From positions 55,780 to 119,779 of the forward strand of contig NZ_LGYZ01000106.1 in assembly GCF_001310275.1 (NCBI RefSeq): a stretch of 64,000 nt of DNA. The letters are read 5' to 3'. The notes beneath the pieces are model-generated. The model saw only the letters and a list, made by a program, of their open reading frames with translations, was not told the DNA's origin and did not search any database. The position numbers and the translations under genes were made by a program. Positions 26,877 through 35,727 of this stretch are shown in pieces (the stretch's first letter is position 1; every line of letters begins with the position of its first letter). Source of the DNA: Nocardia arizonensis (lineage in GTDB: Bacteria; Actinomycetota; Actinomycetes; Mycobacteriales; Mycobacteriaceae).

Positions 26877-28295
26877 TTACAGCGCCTTCAGTTCCTCGGT
26901 GACGGCGCCGACGGACTTCTTGGCATCGCCGAACAGCATGGAGGTGTGGTCGGCGTAGAACAACGGATTGTCGATGCCCGCGAATCCTGAGTTCATCGAA
27001 CGCTTCAGCACGATCACGCTCCTGGCCTGGTCGACATTCAGCACCGGCATACCGTAGATCGGGCTGGAGGAATCCTCGCGGGCCGCCGGATTGGTGACGT
27101 CGTTGGCGCCGATCACCAGGGCGACATCGGTGCGGCTGAATTCGCCGTTGATATCGTCCATTTCCTTGAGCGCGTCGTAGGAGACCTCGGCCTCGGCCAG
27201 CAGCACGTTCATGTGACCGGGCATGCGGCCCGCGACCGGGTGGATGGCGTACTTGACCTCGACGCCCTTGGCCTCGAGCAGCGCCGCCATCTCCTTGACC
27301 GCGTGCTGTGCCTGTGCGACCGCCATACCGTAACCGGGCACGACGATGACCTGGTTGGCGTAGGCCATCTGGATCGCGGCGTCCGCGGCGCTGGTGGCCT
27401 TGGCCTGCTTCTGCTCGCCACCGCCCGCGCCGGGCGCGGTGCCGCCGCCGCCGAAGCCGCCCGCGACGATCGCCGGAATGGAGCGGTTCATGGCCTTGGC
27501 CATGAGGTTGGTCAGGATGGTGCCGGACGCACCGACGATCATGCCTGCCACGATCATGGCGGTGTTGTTCAGCGCCAGACCCGCGGCCGCGGCCGACAGA
27601 CCGGTGAGCGCGTTGAGCAGCGAGATCACGACCGGCATATCCGCGCCGCCGATCGGCAGCACCACCATCAGACCCAGCGCCGCCGCGGCGACAAGCAGCA
27701 GCACCATCCACCACCACGGCGCGCCGCCGTCGGATGCCTTGACGCCGATGACCACGGCCGCGGCGACCGACACGACCAGCAGCAACAGGTTGAGCGGCTG
27801 CTGGAGCCTGCCGACGCCGATGGGCTTGCCGGGCAGGATCTCCTGGAGCTTGCCGAAGGCGATGAGCGAACCCCAGAACGACACCGAGCCGATGATCGCG
27901 GCGAACAGCGAGCCGACGATGATGTGCACGGTCGGTTCCTCACCGTGCTTGAACATCGAGAACCCGGTGGTGTCGATGAATTCGGCCCAGGCGATGAGCG
28001 CGACGGTACCGCCGCCGACGCCGTTGAACGCCGCGACCAGCTGCGGCATCGCGGTCATCTTGGTGTAGCGGGCGGGCGGGACGCCGAGCACGACGCCGAC
28101 CACGAGTCCGGCGACGATGAGAATCCAGTTCGAGGTGTGCCGGATGGAGATCAGCGTCGCCACCACGGCGATGCCCATGCCGACCGCCGCGATCCAGTTG
28201 CCGCGCACCGCGGTCTTCGGGCCGGTCAGGCCCATCAGACCGTAGATGAACAGCGCGAAGGCGACGATATAGAGGATGTTGACGAGATTGTCCAT
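26877..28295 (-). CDS. pntB: NAD(P)+ transhydrogenase subunit beta
   Basis: This 472-residue protein has about nine N-terminal transmembrane helices (starting NLVNILYIVAFALFIYGLMGL). The NADP(H)-binding dIII domain begins around residue 290, with VIVVPGYGMAVAQAQHAVKEM and the loop YAIHPVAGRMPGHMNVLLAEA. It also has the nucleotide-contacting VIGANDVTNPAAR and KRSMNSGFAG. With PntAA and PntAB it couples proton entry to hydride transfer from NADH to NADP+, supplying NADPH. It is the last gene of the operon; its ATG starts 3 bp after the pntAB stop. Confidence 0.96.
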   Translation of the reverse strand: MDNLVNILYIVAFALFIYGLMGLTGPKTAVRGNWIAAVGMGIAVVATLISIRHTSNWILIVAGLVVGVVLGVPPARYTKMTAMPQLVAAFNGVGGGTVALIAWAEFIDTTGFSMFKHGEEPTVHIIVGSLFAAIIGSVSFWGSLIAFGKLQEILPGKPIGVGRLQQPLNLLLLVVSVAAAVVIGVKASDGGAPWWWMVLLLVAAAALGLMVVLPIGGADMPVVISLLNALTGLSAAAAGLALNNTAMIVAGMIVGASGTILTNLMAKAMNRSIPAIVAGGFGGGGTAPGAGGGEQKQAKATSAADAAIQMAYANQVIVVPGYGMAVAQAQHAVKEMAALLEAKGVEVKYAIHPVAGRMPGHMNVLLAEAEVSYDALKEMDDINGEFSRTDVALVIGANDVTNPAAREDSSSPIYGMPVLNVDQARSVIVLKRSMNSGFAGIDNPLFYADHTSMLFGDAKKSVGAVTEELKAL

Positions 28296-28298
28296 GGC

Positions 28299-28619
28299 CT
28301 ACTTACCCGCCTTCTCGGCCGCGGCGCCCGCCTTCTTGCCCTTGAACATGCCGAGCATGCGGTCGGTGACCACGAAGCCGCCGACGACGTTCAAGGTTCC
28401 GAAGACCAGGGCGACGAACAGGATGATACGGATGCCGATGGAGGGGTCCTCCATCTTGCCGAGGGTGACCAGCGCGCCGAGCACGACGATGCCGTGGATG
28501 GCGTTGGTGCCCGACATCAGCGGCGTGTGCAGGGTGTTGGGCACCTTGGAGATGACGGCGAATCCGACGAAGCCAGACAGGACCAGGATCGCGATGTTCG
28601 CGAGCAGTTCGGTGTACAT
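28299..28619 (-). CDS. pntAB: NAD(P) transhydrogenase subunit alpha, part 2 (membrane)
   Basis: This 106-residue protein has three to four hydrophobic helices (LLANIAILVLSGFVGFAVI, AIHGIVVLGALVTL, IRIILFVALVFGTLNVVGGFVV) and ends in a lysine-rich tail. It corresponds to the membrane C-terminus of the enterobacterial alpha subunit, here encoded separately, as is usual in actinobacteria and alphaproteobacteria. The conserved TPLMSGTNAIHG loop is present. Its ATG shares one base with the pntAA stop. Confidence 0.93.
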   Translation of the reverse strand: MYTELLANIAILVLSGFVGFAVISKVPNTLHTPLMSGTNAIHGIVVLGALVTLGKMEDPSIGIRIILFVALVFGTLNVVGGFVVTDRMLGMFKGKKAGAAAEKAGK

Positions 28620-29770
28620 CAGGACTTCACCTCGGCGTTGTTCGGTTCGCTCGGCAAGCCGCGCTCACGAGTCACACAGGAATCGGCGAGCACCTGGTCA
28701 CCGAAGTCGGGCACGATCTTGCCGTCGACCAACATCAGTTCCAGCAGGGCCGCGATGTTCTTCGAGTACAGCTCCGAGGCGTGTTCGGGCATGGTCGCGG
28801 GCAGATTCAGCGGCGAGGCAATGGTGACCTCGTGCTTGACCACGGTCCGGCCGGGTTCGGTGAGTTCGCAGTTGCCGCCGGTCTCACCGGCGAGGTCCAC
28901 GATCACGCTGCCGGGCTTCATACCCTTCACCGCTTCGGCGGTCACCAGCCGCGGCGCGGGACGGCCCGGCACCAGCGCGGTGGTGATCACCACGTCGAAG
29001 CCCTTGATGGCGTTCTCGAGCGCCTGCTGCTGCTGGGCCTTCTCGTCCTCGGTGAGTTCGCGGGCGTAGCCGCCCTCGCCGGCGGCGTCGATGCCGAGAT
29101 CGAGCCACTGCGCGCCGACCGACCGGACCTGATCGGCGACCTCGGGACGCACGTCGTAGCCGGTGGTGCGTCCGCCGAGGCGCTTGGCGGTCGCCAGCGC
29201 CTGTAGTCCGGCGACACCGACGCCGAGGACCAGCACGGTCGCCGGCTTGACGGTGCCCGCGGCGGTGGTGAGCATCGGGAAGAATCTGGTCGATTCCGAC
29301 GCGGCGAGCAGTACGGCCTTATAGCCGGCCACATTCGCCTGCGAGGAAAGGGCGTCCATCACCTGCGCGCGGGAGATGCGCGGAATGGCCTCGACCGCGA
29401 ATGCCTGGACGCCCGCCTCGCGCAGCGCGCCGATCTGGTTGTCGGCATTGCGCGGGGCGAGGAATCCGATGAGGGTCTGCCCGCTCGACAGCTTCGCCAC
29501 TTCGGCGTCGCTGGGCGGGGCCACCTTCACGACCACATCGGCCGACCAGGGATCACCGATCCTCGCGCCTGCTTCGATATATGCCTCGTCGGGGATGAGC
29601 GCACCCAGTCCGGCGCCGGATTCCACGATCACCTCCACGCCTAGTTTCAGCAATGCGGGAATGATCTTGGGCACCAATGCGACACGCCGTTCGCCCGCGT
29701 TAGACTCGCGGACGACTCCGACACGCGCTCCGCGCGGCGACGAGTCGTCCACGCTCTGCGTTGTCTCCAC
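28619..29770 (-). CDS. pntAA: NAD(P) transhydrogenase subunit alpha, part 1 (NAD-binding)
   Basis: This 383-residue soluble dI domain is related to alanine dehydrogenase. It starts VGVVRESNAGERRVALVPK, then carries the Rossmann loop VLVLGVGVAGLQALATAKRLG near residue 175 and the mobile loop ALVPGRPAPRLVTAEAV. It binds NAD(H) and exchanges hydride with the NADP(H) domain of PntB. GTG at 29770 is the only reasonable start. It leads the pntAA-pntAB-pntB operon. The 404-bp region upstream must carry its promoter. Confidence 0.95.
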   Translation of the reverse strand: METTQSVDDSSPRGARVGVVRESNAGERRVALVPKIIPALLKLGVEVIVESGAGLGALIPDEAYIEAGARIGDPWSADVVVKVAPPSDAEVAKLSSGQTLIGFLAPRNADNQIGALREAGVQAFAVEAIPRISRAQVMDALSSQANVAGYKAVLLAASESTRFFPMLTTAAGTVKPATVLVLGVGVAGLQALATAKRLGGRTTGYDVRPEVADQVRSVGAQWLDLGIDAAGEGGYARELTEDEKAQQQQALENAIKGFDVVITTALVPGRPAPRLVTAEAVKGMKPGSVIVDLAGETGGNCELTEPGRTVVKHEVTIASPLNLPATMPEHASELYSKNIAALLELMLVDGKIVPDFGDQVLADSCVTRERGLPSEPNNAEVKS

Positions 29771-30174
29771 TTGTCAGACTTCCTTCTCGTGCTGGCCATT
29801 AGCCACCGAACGACGGATCGGTGAAGTTACTCGCGAGTAAGTTCTCCTGAATCCTCGCAACTGTACCCGGCTCGCCGTGAGCGTAGCTGAGATGCCCATC
29901 ACACGGCGGGACCACCGTCGCCCGACCGCGCCCGCGCGTGACGCGACGCGACCGGTCGTGAACAGGTCCGACGCCCGCACGGCGGTCGCACTGGCCGCGC
30001 ATCCGAGATGGTCGGCGCAGGTGAACGACTCGCGCGCCGGGCCGACCGCCCGGACCGGCGCGAGCCGATTGCCCGCACCGGCAGTGGCACGTCACACACG
30101 GGCGCGGCGACATGCATCGGGCGAATGCCCGATTCGGGGTGTCCTACCGCGTCCGTACGCCGTATGGTCGCCCT
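29771..30174. other. Intergenic region between pntAA and the HIT gene
   Basis: These 404 bp separate two divergent transcription units and should contain both promoters. Frames here are arginine-rich with no recognisable domain, and no clear operator or hairpin was found. A short AT-richer segment around 29820-29860 is the likeliest place for the pnt promoter. Confidence 0.4.
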
Positions 30175-30651
30175 GTGAACGACTGCGTCTTCTGCCGCAT
30201 CGTGGCAGGCGAAGCTCCGGCGACGAAGGTCTTCGAGGACGACACGCTGTGCGCGTTTCTCGACATCCGACCCATCGCTCGCGGGCACACCCTGGTCGTC
30301 CCCAGAACGCACGCCGCCGAACTCGACGAACTCGAACCCGAACTCGGCGCACACATCTTCCGCGCCGGACACCGCCTCGCACTGGCCATGCGCCGCGGCG
30401 ATCTCGCCGCGGACGGCGCGAACCTCGTCCTCAACGACGGCAAGGCCGCCTTCCAGACGGTTCCGCACATTCACCTGCACGTGGTGCCGCGCAGGAAGGG
30501 CGACACCTTCGGTTTCGCCAAGGGATTCCTGCTGCGCCGCCCGCACGACCCGATCGGCACGGCCGCCGCGATCCGCGAGGGCATGGCCGAACTGGACAGA
30601 CAGGACCGGCGGGCCGCCGAGACAACCGACACGGAAGGAACTCAGAGATGA
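30175..30651 (+). CDS. HIT-family nucleotide-binding hydrolase
   Basis: This 158-residue protein begins NDCVFCRIVAGEAPATKVFED and carries the histidine triad in PHIHLHVVPRRKGD near residue 100. HIT proteins hydrolyse AMP-linked substrates through the central triad histidine. The C-terminal 40 residues (KGFLLRRPHDPIGTAAAI) are longer than the core family. GTG at 30175 aligns with the family start. It overlaps the next gene by 4 bp (ATGA), so the two are co-translated. Confidence 0.93.
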   Translation: MNDCVFCRIVAGEAPATKVFEDDTLCAFLDIRPIARGHTLVVPRTHAAELDELEPELGAHIFRAGHRLALAMRRGDLAADGANLVLNDGKAAFQTVPHIHLHVVPRRKGDTFGFAKGFLLRRPHDPIGTAAAIREGMAELDRQDRRAAETTDTEGTQR

Positions 30652-31487
30652 GCTTGGACGCACCGGATCGAATCGAGATGACGGCATTGCTGTCGCAGCA
30701 GTGGACGCGCATCGCCGAACTCGTCGCCGACCTGGACGAACAGCGGTGGCGCACGCCCTCACCGCTGCCGGGATGGACCGTATTCGATGTGGTCGCCCAT
30801 GTCATCGGCACCGAATCCATGCTGCTCGGCGAGAAGCCGCCCGCCGCTGATCCGGCACAGGACCCGGTCGACGTGCGCACCCTCCCACATGTGCGCAACG
30901 AGATCGCCGCCTTCAACGAGGTCTGGGTGCAGCGACTGCGCCCGCTCACCGGCGCGCGACTGCTGGAACTGTACGGCGAGGTCACCGACGCCCGTCGCGC
31001 CGCGCTGTCGAAGATGGACGACGCCGAATGGACGGCCCCGACACCCTCACCGGTCGGCGAGGTCCCCTACGGGCGATTCATGCGGGTCAGGATCTTCGAC
31101 TGCTGGATGCACGAACTCGATATCGCCGACGCCCTCGGCGTCGCCGTCGACGAGGGCGGCCCCCGCGCCGAAGCGGCCTTCGCCGAATTCGCTGCCTCAC
31201 TGCCGCGGGTTATCGCGAAACTCGGCAAGGCGCCGGCCGGGGCGCGGGTGCGGTTCGATGTGCGCGGTCCGCTCGCACGCACCCTGCACATCGCCATCGA
31301 CGGCCGGGCCGCCTATGTCGACGGATTCGACGGCCCCCCGACCGTCGCCATCGAACTCGACCACGGACTGCTGGTCCGCCTCGGCGGCGGGCGCACAACG
31401 GCCGAGGACCACCTCGCCGACATCTCCGTCACCGGTGACACCGAACTCGGACTGCGCCTGGTGCGCAACCTGGCGTTCACCATCTGA
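30648..31487 (+). CDS. Mycothiol-dependent maleylpyruvate isomerase-family protein
   Basis: This 279-residue protein has an N-terminal DinB-like four-helix bundle. It includes the metal-ligand region VFDVVAHVIGTESMLLG around residue 50 and FDCWMHELDIADALG around residue 150, whose histidines are the usual metal ligands. A C-terminal alpha/beta domain follows. Proteins of this family use mycothiol as thiol cofactor or partner; the specific reaction here is unknown. It lies in an operon between HIT and peptidase E, with 4-bp and 2-bp junctions. Confidence 0.82.
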   Translation: MSLDAPDRIEMTALLSQQWTRIAELVADLDEQRWRTPSPLPGWTVFDVVAHVIGTESMLLGEKPPAADPAQDPVDVRTLPHVRNEIAAFNEVWVQRLRPLTGARLLELYGEVTDARRAALSKMDDAEWTAPTPSPVGEVPYGRFMRVRIFDCWMHELDIADALGVAVDEGGPRAEAAFAEFAASLPRVIAKLGKAPAGARVRFDVRGPLARTLHIAIDGRAAYVDGFDGPPTVAIELDHGLLVRLGGGRTTAEDHLADISVTGDTELGLRLVRNLAFTI

Positions 31488-31489
31488 CG

Positions 31490-32128
31490 GTGCGACTGTT
31501 CCTGGCCTCCTACCGATTCGGCGCACATCGCGACCGACTGCTGTCCTTGGCGGGCCCGCCCGGCCGGGCCGCGGTGATAGCCAACGCCTGTGACGCCTGG
31601 CCCACCGCCTGGTCGGGCGCCGTGACCAGCGACGTGCGCCCGCTGCGCGCCCTCGGATTCCACACCGACGTGCTCGACCTGGGCGAATTCATCGGCCGCC
31701 CGGCCGAATTGGAGCGCCGGATGCGCGAATACGGGATGCTGTGGGTGCGCGGCGGCAATACCTTCGTCCTGCGCGCCCAATTCGCCCGCAGCGGAGCCGA
31801 TCTCGTCCTGCCCCGGCTGCTGGCCGAGGACGCGCTGCTCTACGCCGGATACAGTGCGGGCGCCTGCCTGCTCACCCCGGACCTGCACGGACTCGAATCC
31901 AGTGACGATCCCGCCGAGGTGGCGCCGACCTGCGGCACCGAACCGCGCTGGGACGGACTCGGCCTGGTCGATCGCCGCATAGTCCCGCACCTGAACTCCC
32001 CCACCGATCCGCACGGATTCGGGGATCGACTGGCCGCCGAATTCCGCGCCAACGGAATTCCGCACTGGGCGTTGACCGACGACCAGGTGGTGGTGGTCGA
32101 CGGCGACACGACGGAGGTGCTGCGATAG
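31490..32128 (+). CDS. Peptidase E (S51 family)
   Basis: This 212-residue protein has the S51 features: VRGGNTFVLRAQF near residue 85, the nucleophilic serine in YAGYSAGACLLTP near residue 120, and RIVPHLNSPTDPHG. S51 enzymes are aspartyl dipeptidases or cyanophycinase relatives that act in the cytosol. GTG at 31490 begins 2 bp after the preceding stop, so the gene belongs to the HIT operon. It is convergent with the GtrA gene. Confidence 0.88.
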   Translation: MRLFLASYRFGAHRDRLLSLAGPPGRAAVIANACDAWPTAWSGAVTSDVRPLRALGFHTDVLDLGEFIGRPAELERRMREYGMLWVRGGNTFVLRAQFARSGADLVLPRLLAEDALLYAGYSAGACLLTPDLHGLESSDDPAEVAPTCGTEPRWDGLGLVDRRIVPHLNSPTDPHGFGDRLAAEFRANGIPHWALTDDQVVVVDGDTTEVLR

Positions 32129-32138
32129 CGAGCGCGGG

Positions 32139-32720
32139 CTAGACCGACGAGTCCGAGGCGCCCTTGCGGAAGACCACCCAGCGCATCGCGCTGTACATGT
32201 ACACGGCCTCGCACGCGCCCGCCATCATGCGCGCGAGATGGTATTCGATCCCGAGGGCGGCCAGACCGGTGCCGACGCCGAGGATGAAGGCCAGATAGTT
32301 GACGACCACGACAACGACGTAGATCGCGGCCTGCCGTCCCACCGGCGCGTGCGAATGGAAATTGAACGTCCGGTTCAGGACGAACGCCAGACCGAACGCG
32401 CAGATGTAGCCGACGGTGACCGCCGACCACACCGGCCATTTCAGCACACCGTGGAAGATCGTCAGCAGCAGCAGATCCACGCCGAAGGTGAAGCTGTTGA
32501 TCACCGCGAAGCCGAGGAAGGTCGGCGGTATCAGGCGATCGAGTCCCCAGGGCAGTCGCGCCACGACGGCTTCGCAGAGTCGGGTGAATCGGTCCGCGAG
32601 GGTGTCGGTGGTGGTCGCCGGATCGAGCACGGCACCAGCATGCCCGCGGCAGATGTCCACCAGGTGAGCAGACGGCAAACCGGACGATGTCGGCGTGGCC
32701 GTCTCAGCCGAGTTCGGCAC
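32139..32720 (-). CDS. GtrA-like membrane protein
   Basis: This 193-residue protein has four transmembrane helices (FLGFAVINSFTFGVDLLLL, AVTVGYICAFGLAFVLN, AIYVVVVVVNYLAFILGVG and a last one near MAGACEAVYMYSAMRWVVF) and the GtrA signature FVLNRTFNFHS. GtrA proteins are thought to move lipid-linked sugars or wall precursors across the membrane. The assigned start at 32720 overlaps the upstream gene by 17 bp. A later start is possible because the first 45 residues are not part of the family fold. Confidence 0.82.
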   Translation of the reverse strand: MPNSAETATPTSSGLPSAHLVDICRGHAGAVLDPATTTDTLADRFTRLCEAVVARLPWGLDRLIPPTFLGFAVINSFTFGVDLLLLTIFHGVLKWPVWSAVTVGYICAFGLAFVLNRTFNFHSHAPVGRQAAIYVVVVVVNYLAFILGVGTGLAALGIEYHLARMMAGACEAVYMYSAMRWVVFRKGASDSSV

Positions 32721-33015
32721 GGGGTTCCCGGCGATCGAGCGCCGCCCACGCCTGCCGCCAGCGGCGCGCGGTCACCGGGTCGGCGCCGGCCAGCATGGAC
32801 TCGAACAGCAAGCGCGGATTCGTCCCCCACTGTTCGGCGATCGTGGTGAGCGCGTCCTTGCCGAACAGGCCCGAGCGGTCGAGCGCGGTCAGCCATTCAC
32901 CGGCGTCGCCGTCGTGTAGGCGGCGCAGTGCGGACTCGTCGACGATTCCGTCGGCGAACTCCTCCGCGAACGCCGCGGAGACCAACTCGCGATAGTCCGG
33001 CGTACCGCTCGGCAT
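32704..33015 (-). CDS. Conserved hypothetical protein, 103 aa
   Basis: No family was recognised. The protein is acidic and almost entirely helical (YRELVSAAFAEEFADGIVD, ESALRRLHDGDAGEWLTAL, DALTTIAEQWGTNPRLLFES, TARRWRQAWAALDRREP). It has no membrane segment. ATG at 33015 gives the compact start MPSGTPDYRELV. It overlaps the GtrA start by 17 bp, so the two are probably co-transcribed. It could be a small regulatory or adaptor protein; there is no direct evidence for a role. Confidence 0.55.
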   Translation of the reverse strand: MPSGTPDYRELVSAAFAEEFADGIVDESALRRLHDGDAGEWLTALDRSGLFGKDALTTIAEQWGTNPRLLFESMLAGADPVTARRWRQAWAALDRREPRAELG

Positions 33016-33236
33016 CCGACCCGCCCTTCGTTGTCCGGGCACGACACCGACCCCCGTGCACCCCTGCGTTGCGACCCGGCGACGCCGGGTCCGGTTCCAC
33101 CGTATCCCGGAGGGTTCGCCCCGGTAACCCGAGGTGTCCGGGGCACCGGCCGCGGTTTCGTGACAGGCGCTCGCGTGCCGCACGCTCGCCGGGACGAGCG
33201 GGTAGGCGGCAGGCGCGCGAGTTACGGTTGACAGTT

Positions 33237-34595
33237 GTGGACCTGCATGACTTGATCGAGCTCCTACCGCGCGGCGCGGTACTCACCGAACCCGACTCGC
33301 TGGCGGGTTACCGACAGGATTGGGCGCGCGATCCCGACGCGGGAACGCCGCTGGCCGTGGTGCGGGCGACCTCGACCGCCGACGTGTCCGCGACCGTGCG
33401 CTGGGCGCACGAGCATCGGGTGCCGGTGGTGCCGCGCGGGGCCGGGTCAGGACTGTCCGGCGGGGCGACCGCCGTCGATGGCGGCATCGTCCTCAGCACC
33501 GAACGCATGCGGGAGATCACCGTCGATCCGGTGACGCGCACCGCCGTTGTCCAGCCCGGACTGCTCAACGCCGAGGTCAAGCGGGCCGTGGCCGCCCACG
33601 ACCTGTGGTACCCGCCGGATCCGTCCTCGTTCGAGATGTGCTCCATCGGCGGTAACGCCGCCACCAACGCCGGTGGACTCTGCTGCGTGAAATACGGTGT
33701 GACAACCGATTACGTGCTCGGCATGGAGGTGGTGCTGGCCGACGGCACCGTGGTGCGGCTCGGCGGGCCGCGACTGAAGGACTCGGCGGGGCTGGCACTG
33801 ACCAAACTGTTCGTCGGCAGCGAGGGCACCCTCGGGGTCATCACCGAACTGACACTGCGGTTGCTGCCCGCGCAACCGCGGCAGAGCACCGTCGTGGCAA
33901 CCTTCGCCACGCTCACCGCCGCCACCGACGCCATACTCGGCATCACCGCGACACTGCGTCCGTCCATGCTCGAATTCATGGACACCGTCGCCATCAACGC
34001 GGTCGAGGACGAACTCCGCATGGGGCTGGACCGGAGCGCGGCCGCACTGTTGGTGGCGCGCTCGGACGCACCCGGCGAATTCGCCGGACGCGAGGCCGAG
34101 CTGATGGTGGCGGCCTGCGAGAAGGCCGGAGCCGCCGAGGTTTTCCACACCGAGGACGCCGCCGAGGGCGAGGCGTTCACCGCCGCGCGGCGATTCGCCA
34201 TACCCGCCGTGGAGCGGATCGGCCCGCTGCTGCTCGAGGACGTCGGCGTGCCGCTGCCCCGGCTCGGCGACCTCGTCACCGGCATCGCCGCCATCGCCGA
34301 GCGCAATCGGGTGCTGATCTCGGTGATCGCGCACGCGGGCGACGGCAACACCCATCCGCTGATCGTCCACGACCCCGCCGACGCCGACCACACCGAACGC
34401 GCGCACCGCGCCTTCGGCGAGATCATGGAGCTGGCCATCGCTTTGGGTGGCACCATCACCGGTGAACACGGCGTCGGCAGGCTCAAGAAGGCGTGGCTGC
34501 CCGATCAGGTCGGACCCGAGGTGATCGAGCTGACCCGCCGCGTCAAGGACGCCCTCGACCCGCACGGAATTCTCAACCCGGGCTCGATTCTGTGA
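33237..34595 (+). CDS. FAD-binding oxidase, glycolate oxidase GlcD-like
   Basis: This 452-residue protein has a PCMH/VAO-type FAD domain: VVPRGAGSGLSGGATAVDGG (residues ~65-85), DPSSFEMCSIGGNAATNAGG and SEGTLGVITELTLRLLP. A FAD-oxidase C-terminal domain ends with EHGVGRLKKAWL. It oxidises a 2-hydroxyacid such as glycolate or D-lactate; no GlcE or GlcF subunit is nearby, so it may act alone. GTG at 33237 gives the family's usual length. Residues ~310-381 have a decayed paralogous copy at 36313-36519. Confidence 0.9.
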   Translation: MDLHDLIELLPRGAVLTEPDSLAGYRQDWARDPDAGTPLAVVRATSTADVSATVRWAHEHRVPVVPRGAGSGLSGGATAVDGGIVLSTERMREITVDPVTRTAVVQPGLLNAEVKRAVAAHDLWYPPDPSSFEMCSIGGNAATNAGGLCCVKYGVTTDYVLGMEVVLADGTVVRLGGPRLKDSAGLALTKLFVGSEGTLGVITELTLRLLPAQPRQSTVVATFATLTAATDAILGITATLRPSMLEFMDTVAINAVEDELRMGLDRSAAALLVARSDAPGEFAGREAELMVAACEKAGAAEVFHTEDAAEGEAFTAARRFAIPAVERIGPLLLEDVGVPLPRLGDLVTGIAAIAERNRVLISVIAHAGDGNTHPLIVHDPADADHTERAHRAFGEIMELAIALGGTITGEHGVGRLKKAWLPDQVGPEVIELTRRVKDALDPHGILNPGSIL

Positions 34596-34632
34596 CCGGA
34601 ACATATCCGCCCACCCAGGAGTTCACACGACC

Positions 34633-34935
34633 ATGACCACCAGGCTCGAACACAATACCGACGACACCCGCTTCGAGATCTATATCGACGACACCCTGGC
34701 CGGTTACGCCGATTACGCCGACCGGGAGGACGCGAAGGTCCGCGACTTCCACCACACCATGACCTTCCCCGAATTCCGCGGGCGCGGTGTCGCGGGTCAG
34801 GTCGTCGGCTACGCCCTCGACGAGACCCGCACCGAGGGTTTCTCCGTCCTCCCCACCTGCTGGTACGTCGAGAAGTACATCGAGGAGCACAAGGAATACG
34901 CCGATATGCTCGCCTCCCGGGCCTCCGGTCGGTAG
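34633..34935 (+). CDS. Small GNAT-type N-acetyltransferase
   Basis: This 100-residue protein is of the YjdJ/Gcn5-related 'N-acetyltransferase domain' type. It has ALAGYADYADREDAKV-like strands, the acetyl-CoA-binding FPEFRGRGVAGQVVGYAL (RxxGxG/A pattern) and the late PTCWYVEKYIEEHKEYADML. These small proteins usually acetylate small amines or protein N-termini; the substrate is unknown. It starts 37 bp after the glycolate oxidase gene and may share its transcript. Confidence 0.88.
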   Translation: MTTRLEHNTDDTRFEIYIDDTLAGYADYADREDAKVRDFHHTMTFPEFRGRGVAGQVVGYALDETRTEGFSVLPTCWYVEKYIEEHKEYADMLASRASGR

Positions 34936-34979
34936 GTCGGCACGACTCGCGCCGATCCGGTCGTTCGCGTCCGCGGCAC

Positions 34980-35069
34980 CTAGCGGGTGACCGGGTTGGA
35001 GCGCCCCAGGGCGGTATTGAGCCGGTAGGCGCCGCGGCGGCCGTGGAACACGGCCATGACCAGCCCGCC
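34980..35069 (-). pseudogene. Unidentified C-terminal gene tail, copy 1
   Basis: On the minus strand the last 29 codons before a TAG at 34980 read GGLVMAVFHGRRGAYRLNTA and on to NPVTR. The same peptide core (GGMVMADFHGRRGVYR) occurs in the minus strand at 36541-36637, and the DNA matches at about 45 of 51 bases (35023-35073 versus 36555-36605). No start or upstream coding part is present because the sequence runs into a hexanucleotide repeat and a TetR remnant. The parent gene is not recognised. Confidence 0.55.
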
Positions 35070-35083
35070 GAACAGGTCACCGG

Positions 35084-35112
35084 CACCGCCACCGCCACCG
35101 CCACCGCCACCG
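35084..35112 (+). repeat. Hexanucleotide repeat (CACCGC)n at a fragment junction
   Basis: Four full CACCGC units and a partial fifth lie exactly between the unidentified tail (minus strand) and the TetR remnant (plus strand). The position suggests that slippage or repeat-mediated joining created the junction. Confidence 0.8.
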
Positions 35113-35468
35113 AGGCCGCCGAACAACTCCTCGCCGCCCTCGAACGAAAGGTCGCCGACGCCCCGACCGACGCGCTCGCCATGATCCGCTCGATATTCAC
35201 CCACCCCGACGCCACCGGTGAGATCCGCGCCGCCATGATCGCCCAGCAGCGACAGGCCGCCGACCACCTGTCCGCCGACGATGCCGACCTGCGCGCGGGC
35301 CTCATCGGCGCGATCACCCTTGGCGTGGTCATCGGTCGTCACCTACTCCGGCTCGACGCCCTCACCGATGCCCCACCCGCCCACATCACCGCCCTACTCC
35401 GCCCAGCCTTCCACGACATAGCCCACGGCGGCGACACTGCCCACGGCGACCCCGGTCATCCACACTGA
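35112..35468 (+). pseudogene. TetR regulator remnant, C-terminal domain only
   Basis: The frame reads a TetR-type ligand-binding/dimerisation domain: EAAEQLLAALERKVADAP, AMIRSIFTHPDATGEI, AGLIGAITLGVVIGRHLL and ITALLRPAFHDIA. The roughly 60-residue helix-turn-helix that should precede it is absent; upstream lies only a hexanucleotide repeat. The remaining protein could not bind DNA as a TetR repressor. Immediately downstream is a SnoaL-like gene whose promoter still carries a TetR-type operator, suggesting this was its regulator. Confidence 0.7.
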
Positions 35469-35646
35469 TCCCCACCATGAGAGCGACACGAAGAAGAAGT
35501 TGTCCACCCGGAGCACAGGTTCACTCGGTCGGGAAGTACCCACAGCCGTGACCATCCCCACGTCCGGCACGATCGATCGACGGCACGATGACCTCGAAAC
35601 TCCCTGCACAGCAATGACTTTCTCGATCGCCGCACACGGGTACCCC

Positions 35647-35676
35647 TTTACATACCGAGTCGGAACTCCGTACCGT
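35647..35676 (+). promoter_or_regulatory. Promoter with TetR-type operator, SnoaL-like gene 1
   Basis: A -35-like TTTACA (35647-35652) and a weak -10-like TACCGT (35671-35676) are 18 bp apart. The spacer holds CCGAGTCGGAACTCCG at 35655-35670, which matches the operator at 37241-37256 at 15 of 16 positions. A second, degenerate site around 35680-35695 keeps only the right half GCTCCG. Confidence 0.65.
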
Positions 35677-35727
35677 CGAAGAGGGGCATCGCTCCGATTT
35701 CTGCCCGTGTCGACCAGGAGATACGCC